A stretch of DNA of 37,854 bases from Bacteroidota bacterium (GTDB taxonomy: Bacteria; Bacteroidota; Ignavibacteria; Ignavibacteriales; Melioribacteraceae): assembly GCA_023447335.1 (NCBI GenBank), contig JAEXOD010000190.1, positions 1-37,854 of the forward strand. The letters run 5' to 3'. A program made the position numbers and the translations under genes. Shown here piece after piece: positions 25,084 to 32,871 of this stretch. The notes under the pieces are model-generated. The model was given only the letters and a program-made list of their open reading frames with translations. It was not told the DNA's origin and did not search any database. Each line of letters opens with the position of its first letter. Within the stretch, counting starts at the first letter, position 1.

Positions 25084-27102
25084 ATGAAAAAGTTTTTTCT
25101 ATTTCTATTTATTTATTCATCAATAATTTTTTCACAAAATTGGCAAAAGGTTGATTCAATATTTGCACCAAACGGAATTGGTGTTTCATCTTTTTCTTCT
25201 CCGTTTCTTTTTGATTATGATAATGACGGATATAAGGATGTTTTTTTAGGTAGCACCGATAATAGAGTAAAGTTTTATAAAAATAAATCCGGTGCTTCAT
25301 TACCTCCGTCATATACATTTAACGAAGCATTCTTAGAACAAATTTATGCAAACGGTTATCAATTTACTAATTCTTATTATCCCGTTTTAGCTGATATAGA
25401 TAATGATTTTATAAATGAGCTAATTATCGGAGGATATAACGGTTTTCTGCTTTATAAAAATACCGGAAGCTATACAGAACCCAACTGGATTAAAGTGGAC
25501 TCTATCTTTTCAAACGTTAACAATTTAATCGGAACCGATGCAAAACCTGCTTTGGTTGATATAGATGGAGACGGCGATCTGGATTTATTTGCAGGTATCG
25601 GTGAATCATTATTTGGCGGACCTACTGCCGGTATTACTATCGGATTTAGAAATGACGGTACTCCCAGTTCTCCTATATTTAGACAAGATAATTCTTTAAC
25701 TACAGGATTACCGGATGCGGGTTATAATTGTTATCCGACTTTTGCCGATATGGATAATGACGGAGATTTTGATTTATTAATTGGAAGAGACCTTTCTTCT
25801 TTATTGTATTTTCGAAATACAGGGTCTTCAACAACCCCTACCTGGACCTCTGCAAATAGTGTTTTTGCAATTGTTGAAACTTCTACTTATTGGAAAAATC
25901 CTTGTCTGTCGGATTTGGACAATGACGGTGACTTTGATTTATTATACGGAACTGCAGACGGAAATCTGTTTTATTATCAAAATGTCGGAACAACTTCATC
26001 ACCTAGTTTTTTACTTAAAACCGATTATTTTAGAGTTATTAAAAATAACGGTAACGGAGCTACGGTTTCTATAGCAGATATTGATAACGACGGTGATAAA
26101 GATTTTATCAGCGGCTCTTGGACAGGAAAAATCAATTATTTTAAAAACAACGCACTAAACAATTCACCCCATTTCATCCCTGCTACTTCTTCTTTTACAG
26201 GATTAAGCGCGGGCTCATATTCAGCCCCAATTTTTGTTGATTTAGATAACGATAATGATTTTGATATCGTTTCGGGTGCTCTGAACGGTAAATTATCTTA
26301 TTTCGTTAATAACAATAATTCATTCCAAGCTAACACTACTGTTTTCTCAAATATTTCTGTTAGCGGATTTAGCCATCCTGCTTTTTGTGATATTGATAAT
26401 GACGGCGATCAAGATATGTTGTTAGGAAGTGAGACCAGCGGAGAAACTTCATTTTATGTAAATAATCAAGGCGTTTTTACATTAGATAATGCATTTATTC
26501 GAGATATAATATTCCCCTCTAATACTAGACCTACTTTTTCTGATATCGATAACGACGGCGATTTTGATTGTATTTTCGGAAAATCTAACGGTAGTATTAT
26601 TATGTACGAGAATGTCGGTACAACTAGCGAACCAAGATGGCAGCAAAATACGGAAATATTTGACGGAATTAAAGTTAAACAAAATGCAGCCCCTTGTTTT
26701 GCTGATTTTGACAATGATAAACGCAAAGATTTAATAGTTGCAGAGTACGACGGAAATTTCACATTCTACAAAAATCTTTTTGCCGTAACTTCGGTTGATA
26801 ACGATAACCAAGATATTATTCCTTCCGTCTTTTCATTTGGCAATTATCCTAATCCTTTCAATCCTGAAACAGTCATTCAATTTGTTTTACCATATACTGC
26901 ACATGTTACAATTGACATTTATAATTCACTTGGGGAATTAATTACAAATTTAATTTCAAAAGATTTTAATTCGGGCAATAATAAAGTTACTTTTAATTCT
27001 TCAAATTTTAATTTGTCATCGGGTATTTATTTTTATTCGATAAATGTAAAAAATTCAAATACAAAAAATACTTATATCGGTAAAATGGTATTAATTAAAT
27101 AG
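25084..27102 (+). CDS. Secreted FG-GAP/VCBS repeat protein with type IX (Por) sorting domain
   Basis: A 672-residue protein. A signal peptide (about 1-18) is followed by ten calcium-binding-like repeats of the form D-x-D-N-D-G-D-x-D with flanking FLG/LIG, for example DIDGDGDLDLFAG, DMDNDGDFDLLIG and DLDNDGDFDLLYG, giving an integrin-like beta-propeller of the FG-GAP/VCBS kind. The last 85 residues are a type A Por-secretion sorting domain: NYPNPFNPETVIQFVLP, then VTIDIYNSLGELI, and a final SGIYFYSINV and GKMVLIK. So it should cross the outer membrane by the type IX system and be displayed or released. It is 15 bases after the TPR-like lipoprotein gene and probably on the same transcript, although secretion cargo is not an expected mla partner. 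Confidence 0.9.
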   Translation: MKKFFLFLFIYSSIIFSQNWQKVDSIFAPNGIGVSSFSSPFLFDYDNDGYKDVFLGSTDNRVKFYKNKSGASLPPSYTFNEAFLEQIYANGYQFTNSYYPVLADIDNDFINELIIGGYNGFLLYKNTGSYTEPNWIKVDSIFSNVNNLIGTDAKPALVDIDGDGDLDLFAGIGESLFGGPTAGITIGFRNDGTPSSPIFRQDNSLTTGLPDAGYNCYPTFADMDNDGDFDLLIGRDLSSLLYFRNTGSSTTPTWTSANSVFAIVETSTYWKNPCLSDLDNDGDFDLLYGTADGNLFYYQNVGTTSSPSFLLKTDYFRVIKNNGNGATVSIADIDNDGDKDFISGSWTGKINYFKNNALNNSPHFIPATSSFTGLSAGSYSAPIFVDLDNDNDFDIVSGALNGKLSYFVNNNNSFQANTTVFSNISVSGFSHPAFCDIDNDGDQDMLLGSETSGETSFYVNNQGVFTLDNAFIRDIIFPSNTRPTFSDIDNDGDFDCIFGKSNGSIIMYENVGTTSEPRWQQNTEIFDGIKVKQNAAPCFADFDNDKRKDLIVAEYDGNFTFYKNLFAVTSVDNDNQDIIPSVFSFGNYPNPFNPETVIQFVLPYTAHVTIDIYNSLGELITNLISKDFNSGNNKVTFNSSNFNLSSGIYFYSINVKNSNTKNTYIGKMVLIK

Positions 27103-27444
27103 TTTAGATTAACATAATTTTTACAGCTATTAAGATATTAATTTTATATATCAGCTACATTCTTAGGACTGTATCAAATGTAAATAATTGAATTTATTCC
27201 TTTTAATACAGTCCCTTTACTCTTTTCCGCAATTCAAAAATCATTAATTTTTTGTTCTCAATAATTTTATTATTCAATATCTAAAAATTTAATTATTGTC
27301 TTGTTCCCCATCTCCAAAAAGTGCAAAAAAAAAGTACTTTTTATTTTTAAAGCAACAAATTTAAGATAGTTTCGTCTTAAGATTTGCAAAAGTATTATTT
27401 TTTGCAATTAATGAATTTAATATTTCAATATTTTAGGGGAAAAT
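27103..27444. other. Intergenic region with an inverted repeat
   Basis: No gene is supported in these 342 bases. An inverted repeat, GGACTGTAT (27166-27174) and ATACAGTCC (27206-27214), with further AAA/TTT pairing inside, forms a hairpin 64 bases past the FG-GAP stop, followed by the T-rich CTTTACTCTTTT; it may be that operon's terminator. Further on are the palindrome AAAAAGTACTTTTT (27329-27342) and a small hairpin TTAAGA/TCTTAA (27361-27380). The promoter for the DUF5916 gene should lie in the last 100 bases, but I see no convincing consensus. Confidence 0.5.
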
Positions 27445-30111
27445 ATGAAACATTTTTTACTATATTTAATAATGTCCTACTCGTTATTAAACATTATTAA
27501 TGCCGAAGAACTAAACTTTATTAAAAAAGTAAGTATTACGAAAACAAATGAAAAAATAAGTATTGATGCTTATTTAAACGAAAAAGAATGGCAAAGACCC
27601 GGCTTTACTGGACTGGTACAACAAGAACCCGTGCAAGGAGCAAAACCCACTCAACATTCTGAAATGTGGGTTACTTATGATGATGATGCATTTTATTTTG
27701 CCGCTAGATATTATGACGCTAATCCCGATTCAATTATTGCCAGACTGGTTAGAAGGGATTTTATTTGGGGTGATCCGTCTGACGGATGCGTCCTATATAT
27801 TGATCCGTTCGGTGATAAAAGAAACGGTTATTTCTTCTATGTTTCGGCAGCGGGCGGAATAGCTGACGGACTTATTGAAAACGATACAAAACAACCAAAC
27901 GACCTAACTTGGGATGCCGTTTGGGAAGGAAAAGCACGAATTGATGAAAAAGGTTGGTATATTGAAATGAAAATCCCCTACTCACAAATTCGTTTTAAAG
28001 AAGCCGAAATTCAAAATTGGGGAATAAATGTAGAACGGTTTATCAGCCGCAATGCTGAAACCGATATGTTGGCTTTTACACCCAGAAATGAATCCGGTTT
28101 TACTTCAAGATTTCCTGAATTAGTCGGAATTACAAATATTAAACCGACTAAAGGGCTTGAATTACTTCCGTATATTACGGGTAAAGCAGAGTATATAGGA
28201 AACGATCCCAATAATCCTTTCAATCCGGGAGAAAACTACGAACCCGGTTTTGGACTAGATATAAAATCAGGTTTAGGCAGCAGTTTAATGCTAAACGCAA
28301 CCATAAATCCGGATTTTGGTCAGGTAGAAGTTGACCCTGCAGTTGTTAACCTTACTGATGTTGAATCGTCTTTTGAAGAAAAAAGACCATTTTTTACTGA
28401 AGGAGTTACAGTTTTTCAATTTGGTAGAGGGGGTATTAATAATAATGTAAATTACGCTTGGTCTCTTCCCAACATTTTTTATAGTAGAAGAATCGGTAGA
28501 GCACCTCAGGGCAGTTTATCAAATTACGATTATGCGGATATTCCAAACGGAACTCATATTTTAGGAGCCGCAAAGATTACCGGTAAAGTATTTGATGATT
28601 GGAGAATTGGAACTATACACGCCGTTACCAGAAGAGAATTTGCAGATATTGAATTGAATAAAGTCCGTTCTGATGTTGAACTTGAGCCTTTAACATATTA
28701 TGGAGTATTTAGAGTACAAAAAGATTTTAATAATAGAAAACAAGGAATTGGTATTCTTTCAACTTTTACAAATAGATTTTTTAACGATGATAGATTAGAA
28801 AAATATATTAACAAAGACGCTTTATCAATTGCTGCAGACGGATGGACAGATCTTACTGAAGACGGTACTTATGTTCTTTCCGCATGGGGTGCTTTATCCC
28901 GTGTTAGCGGTGATAGATATAGAATTACTGCATTGCAAAAAAGTGCCGGTCATTATTTCCAACGTCCTGATGCAACACATATCGAAGTTGATACAAATGC
29001 AACTTCTCTTACGGGTTACTCGGGAAGATTAGTAGTTAATAAAAATAGAGGTGCATTCGTCTTAAATTCTGCCATAGGATTTGTAAGCCCAAAATTTGAA
29101 ATTAACGATTTAGGTTTTAACTCATACAGCGATTTGATTAATGCTCATATTTATACGGGATATCGATTCAATACGCCTACTAAATATTATCAAAATGCAG
29201 GATTCACTTTAGCAACTTATGCAAATTATGATTTCGGCGGAAATATAACCGCAAACAGTTATAATTTTGGTTCATATATAACACTTCCGGATTTATACGG
29301 TGCGAACTTTAATGTTAGTTACTCCCCTGCTACTTATAACGCAAGAAAAACAAGGGGCGGTCCGTTAACACGAAATCCTATTTCTAAAGCAGTTAGTTTT
29401 AACGCTTATTCTGATAACAGATTATGGTGGGTAATTTATTTCGGCGGATTATATCGCAGTGGCGAAGACGCTAAAACGATTGATTTTTATACCGGTTTTG
29501 AATTTAAAGTAACTCCTACTTTAACGTTACAATTTAATCCAAGTATAACCGTAGAAAATTACAATACTCAATGGTTAACTTCTTACGCAGATTTAACTGC
29601 TACAGAAACATATAACAGACGTTATGTTTTTGCAAACTTAAAACAGAATACTTTTGTTGCGGAAATTAGAACAGATTGGATTATTACCTCAGAATTAAGC
29701 TTGCAGCTTTATTTACAACCTCTTGTTGCTGCAGGAAAATATTCTAACTTCAAAACTTTAAAATATCCAAAATCTTACGAATTTGTAAAATATGGCGAAC
29801 AAGGTTCATCTTTAACAAAAACAACTTATGAATCAGGATATACAACATATACTATGGATGCAGACGGTGAAGGACCAAGTGCTGCAAGAACAATCGGAGA
29901 TCCTAACTTTAATTATATTTCATTACGCGGAAGTGCAGTTCTACGTTGGGAATACTTACCCGGAAGTACATTGTTTTTTGTTTGGACACAAAGCAGAGAA
30001 AACTTTGAACCCACCGGTAATTTCGAGTTAGATCATTCCTTTGATACAATGTTAAACATAAAACCGGATAATATTTTTATGGTCAAAATTAGTTATAATT
30101 TGTCTTATTGA
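27445..30111 (+). CDS. DUF5916 outer-membrane protein with CBM9-like domain
   Basis: An 888-residue exported protein with signal peptide (about 1-22). The first 230 residues form a CBM9-like sugar-binding-type domain (SIDAYLNEKEWQRPGF, MWVTYDDDAFYFAARYYD, GWYIEMKIPYSQIRF, WGINVERFISRN). The rest is DUF5916, with ATINPDFGQVEVDPAVVNLTDVE and FEEKRPFFTEG as landmarks and then many aromatic amphipathic strands up to a terminal aromatic-ended strand (FMVKISYNLSY), the pattern of an outer-membrane barrel. This two-part protein is common in Bacteroidetes and relatives and its function is not established. It stands alone between two intergenic regions and ends in its own terminator. A GGGG site lies 7 bases before the ATG. 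Confidence 0.9.
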   Translation: MKHFLLYLIMSYSLLNIINAEELNFIKKVSITKTNEKISIDAYLNEKEWQRPGFTGLVQQEPVQGAKPTQHSEMWVTYDDDAFYFAARYYDANPDSIIARLVRRDFIWGDPSDGCVLYIDPFGDKRNGYFFYVSAAGGIADGLIENDTKQPNDLTWDAVWEGKARIDEKGWYIEMKIPYSQIRFKEAEIQNWGINVERFISRNAETDMLAFTPRNESGFTSRFPELVGITNIKPTKGLELLPYITGKAEYIGNDPNNPFNPGENYEPGFGLDIKSGLGSSLMLNATINPDFGQVEVDPAVVNLTDVESSFEEKRPFFTEGVTVFQFGRGGINNNVNYAWSLPNIFYSRRIGRAPQGSLSNYDYADIPNGTHILGAAKITGKVFDDWRIGTIHAVTRREFADIELNKVRSDVELEPLTYYGVFRVQKDFNNRKQGIGILSTFTNRFFNDDRLEKYINKDALSIAADGWTDLTEDGTYVLSAWGALSRVSGDRYRITALQKSAGHYFQRPDATHIEVDTNATSLTGYSGRLVVNKNRGAFVLNSAIGFVSPKFEINDLGFNSYSDLINAHIYTGYRFNTPTKYYQNAGFTLATYANYDFGGNITANSYNFGSYITLPDLYGANFNVSYSPATYNARKTRGGPLTRNPISKAVSFNAYSDNRLWWVIYFGGLYRSGEDAKTIDFYTGFEFKVTPTLTLQFNPSITVENYNTQWLTSYADLTATETYNRRYVFANLKQNTFVAEIRTDWIITSELSLQLYLQPLVAAGKYSNFKTLKYPKSYEFVKYGEQGSSLTKTTYESGYTTYTMDADGEGPSAARTIGDPNFNYISLRGSAVLRWEYLPGSTLFFVWTQSRENFEPTGNFELDHSFDTMLNIKPDNIFMVKISYNLSY

Positions 30112-30136
30112 TTTAATATTTCATATAGTAATTTTT

Positions 30137-30169
30137 AAAGGTGATCTGTAAATGGGTCACCTTTTTTTT
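30137..30169 (+). terminator. Rho-independent terminator of the DUF5916 gene
   Basis: AAAGGTGA (30137-30144) pairs with TCACCTTT (30157-30164), extended by a U-G and a C-G pair, and is followed by eight T's (30162-30169). It lies 26 bases after the stop codon. Confidence 0.9.
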
Positions 30170-30600
30170 CAAGTCACAAAAATGCTATTAGCTTATTTAT
30201 TTATATTCAACATTAAATTTCCATCAAAAACTATAATAATTCATAATATATTTAAGTCTAAAAATTTTATAATAAGTAAAACTTTGTAATTTACTATCAA
30301 ATTATGAAATGTAATTATCTCCCCCCATTAGAATGAATATAATAATCAATAAAATATTATATTTTTTTATTAGATTTTTTTAGAAAATTTGTATATTTCC
30401 TTAAGAATAGATTTTTGAAAAAATTTTTGAACTATAAATAGAATATATTTTATTTAATTCTCACAGTCGAAATTTTTATCATACTTGTTATCCGATATAT
30501 TTTATTAGAAGCCCAAAAATATTTTGGTAAATAAAAAAAAAGTTTATATATTAATTCCACGCAATAAAAGAATAATTTATTTTCTGGCATTATTGTATCA
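30170..30600. other. Gene-free AT-rich stretch before the defence locus
   Basis: About 430 bases of very AT-rich DNA with stops in all frames. I see no gene, repeat or RNA that I can support. It marks the left edge of a gene-poor island around the Gabija-like pair. Confidence 0.6.
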
Positions 30601-30613
30601 AAGGAGGCTGGAA

Positions 30614-30634
30614 ATGTTAAGCGTTCTAGATTAA
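30614..30634 (+). other. Six-codon reading frame with a near-ideal ribosome binding site
   Basis: AAAGGAGG (30600-30607) lies 6 bases ahead of an ATG that opens the frame MLSVLD and then a stop. Such a full anti-Shine-Dalgarno match is rare in this window. It may be a leader peptide, or the start of a gene whose body was lost by deletion. No product function is claimed. Confidence 0.3.
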
Positions 30635-30700
30635 CTTATTAATATTTTGTTTATACTGTTTAATTTTTATAGAATAATAACAACTATTTGGAGGTAAACA

Positions 30701-30843
30701 ATGCCAAAAGGTAAAAATCAGCACGTACCCCCCTTACTGACAAGTGAAAGAGATAACAATTCTCTAACTACAAAAGTAGCTGTTATGAAATAATAGCCAT
30801 AGTGATTTCAAGATATATTGCAAAAGCCAACAAACAGAATTGA
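30701..30843 (+). pseudogene. Probable decayed DUF2188-like small gene
   Basis: TTGGAGG (30689-30695) lies just before an ATG at 30701 that reads MPKGKNQHVPP and continues to a stop at 30793 (30 residues). The start recalls DUF2188 proteins, which commonly begin with a KNQHVVP-type segment. If the frame is shifted near 30787, the next codons give EIIAIVISRYIAKANKQN up to 30843, similar to the C-terminal helix of that family (AI..AR.IAKN). The tryptophan-containing middle is missing. So it may be a frameshifted, internally deleted relic; alternatively the 30-residue peptide is itself real. The family link is from memory of the motif and is moderate at best. Confidence 0.4.
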
Positions 30844-31032
30844 TTGTTAACTAAAAGATGGCTAATTAAATATATTAAGTGATAATTGATGTAGTTATAG
30901 AATTTATAATAAATGTTAAAATTAATTAATGATTAAGAAATTAAAAAATTACTATTTAATTAAAGCAATTTACATATCTTATAATTAGACATTAATCTAA
31001 AATTAAATAGTTTTAACGTAATCGGTGGATTT

Positions 31033-32871
31033 ATGTATTTAGTATGTGTTAAACTTTGGAACTTTAGGAAATATGGATCTGAAAGAACAATTTTGGATCC
31101 AAAACAACCCGATTTGAAGATTCGATTACAACCAGGTTTGAATGTTTTAATTGGAGAAAATGATTCTGGGAAATCTGCAATTATTGATGCTATAAAAATT
31201 GCATTAAAAACCCATAGTTACGAATATATTAGAATTGAAGAAACTGATTTTTATGATAAATCGACTTTTTTTAGAATAGAATTATACTTTGATGGGTTTG
31301 AATCACACGAAGCAAAAAACTTTTTAGAATGGCTGTCATGGTATGGGGAAGGAGACAATGTTAAACCATACTTGCGAGTAGTTTTTGATTGTAAAAGGCA
31401 GGCAGATAGAATCTTACCTGCAGAATTAAAGGGAGGAGTCGATGTAGAGGGAACCCTGATGACGGCTGAAGCACGTGAGTATTTAAAAGTTACATATCTA
31501 AAACCCCTACGTGATGCTGAGAACGAATTAGTTGCAAAGCGAAACTCTAGACTCTCTCAAGTGTTACTTGGAGATCCTGCATTTAAAAATAATGGGCAAG
31601 AACATGAATTACTTGCCATATTTAATGAAACAAATAGATTACTGGAAGGCTATTTTACAAGAGAAGGAACGACACAAGTGGGCGAAAAAACTATACAAAC
31701 TAACAATTTAGCCGAGCCACATCCTGCTAATTCAATACATGAAGGAAAACTAATAAAAGATAAGATTGACAAGTTTATTAAAAGTTTTTTTGGAAGTGAA
31801 GGGCAAAGCTATATTTCTGCATTATCAAATAGTATTCGGAGTATCCTTGAAAAACTTTCAATTTCATTAAAAGATGAAGTCAATCCGGGTTTAGGTACAT
31901 TGAATAGATTGTTTATGGCAGTTGAACTCCTTCACTTAGATAGATTAAATTGGAGCGGACTAAGACTTGGTTTAATTGAGGAATTAGAAGCACATCTCCA
32001 CCCTCAAGCCCAAATGCAAGTGATTGAATCTTTACAAAAACAAAAAGATATCCAGCTCATCCTTACAACACACAGCCCAAATTTAGCGTCCAAAGTTAAA
32101 CTGGATAATATAATTATTTGTAATGATAAAAATGTGTTTCCGTTGAGAAAAGGCGCAACAGAACTTATACCCGATGATTATATTTTTTTAGAAAAATTCC
32201 TTGATGTAACAAAATCTAATTTATTTTTTGCAAAAGGAATAATATTGGTAGAAGGCTGGGCTGAGGAAATATTAATACCAAGTATTGCAAAAAATATTGG
32301 AATAGATCTAACCCTGAAAGGAGTATCGATAATTAATGTAGGAGGTGTGGCTTTTGATAGGTATTATAAAATATTATTAAGAAAAGAAAGCCCCGATATG
32401 ACAATTCCAATTGCTGTTATTACTGATTTAGATGTTTGTCCATATATCAAATCGAAAGATACTGGTGAAATTACTAAGAAGAATGGAGAAGTAGTATTAA
32501 ATGAAACTACGTCTAAAATTAAGGCTTTAGAAGATAAATCAGTAAAAAATATTCGTTACTTTGTTGCTCCTATATGGACTCTGGAGTATTGTTTATTATT
32601 ATCTAAAAGTTTACAAGATACTTTCTTAGTCGCAGCTAAAGATATCCATTCTGGTACTGATTGGGAAACAGACCCAGAAAAAGAATTAGCAAAAAAATTG
32701 TTAAATGGTGGTCTTAATAAAACCGAAATTGCTTATAAAATGGCAGAAGCAATTGATAAAGATATTGAAGCCGGCACAAAGGAGAATAAAAAAATAATTA
32801 TTACTCCTAATGACCAAGAGGATAAAATTCAATACATTATTGAGGCAATTAAGTATGTCACAAATAATTGA
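31033..32871 (+). CDS. OLD-family ATPase-nuclease with TOPRIM domain (GajA-like)
   Basis: A 612-residue class 2 OLD-type protein. The ATPase part has Walker A G41-ENDSGKS-48, Walker B LIEELEAHLHP (E316, E317) and the H-loop TTHSP. The C-terminal TOPRIM nuclease part has the catalytic glutamate E407 in ILVEGWAEE, the glycine turn INVGGVAF, and the metal-binding D465-L-D467 in AVITDLDV. This layout matches GajA of the Gabija anti-phage system, a nucleotide-gated DNA nuclease; the usual length is near 580, so this one is slightly long. It overlaps by 17 bases a UvrD-like helicase gene, the partner expected for Gabija. GGTGG lies 6 bases before the ATG. An N-terminal FRKYGSE motif replaces the more usual NFR..G.. 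start but is the same strand-turn. I am sure of the fold and fairly sure of the defence role. Confidence 0.88.
   Translation: MYLVCVKLWNFRKYGSERTILDPKQPDLKIRLQPGLNVLIGENDSGKSAIIDAIKIALKTHSYEYIRIEETDFYDKSTFFRIELYFDGFESHEAKNFLEWLSWYGEGDNVKPYLRVVFDCKRQADRILPAELKGGVDVEGTLMTAEAREYLKVTYLKPLRDAENELVAKRNSRLSQVLLGDPAFKNNGQEHELLAIFNETNRLLEGYFTREGTTQVGEKTIQTNNLAEPHPANSIHEGKLIKDKIDKFIKSFFGSEGQSYISALSNSIRSILEKLSISLKDEVNPGLGTLNRLFMAVELLHLDRLNWSGLRLGLIEELEAHLHPQAQMQVIESLQKQKDIQLILTTHSPNLASKVKLDNIIICNDKNVFPLRKGATELIPDDYIFLEKFLDVTKSNLFFAKGIILVEGWAEEILIPSIAKNIGIDLTLKGVSIINVGGVAFDRYYKILLRKESPDMTIPIAVITDLDVCPYIKSKDTGEITKKNGEVVLNETTSKIKALEDKSVKNIRYFVAPIWTLEYCLLLSKSLQDTFLVAAKDIHSGTDWETDPEKELAKKLLNGGLNKTEIAYKMAEAIDKDIEAGTKENKKIIITPNDQEDKIQYIIEAIKYVTNN

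Noticed and set aside
25109..26762. Open frames on the minus strand and in other frames across the FG-GAP gene
   Set aside because: They are shadows of the repetitive coding sequence, with no ribosome sites and no sensible protein.
27301..27380. AAAAAGTACTTTTT and TTAAGA/TCTTAA as terminators
   Set aside because: The first has no loop and the second lies just upstream of a gene with no T tract; neither makes a convincing terminator.
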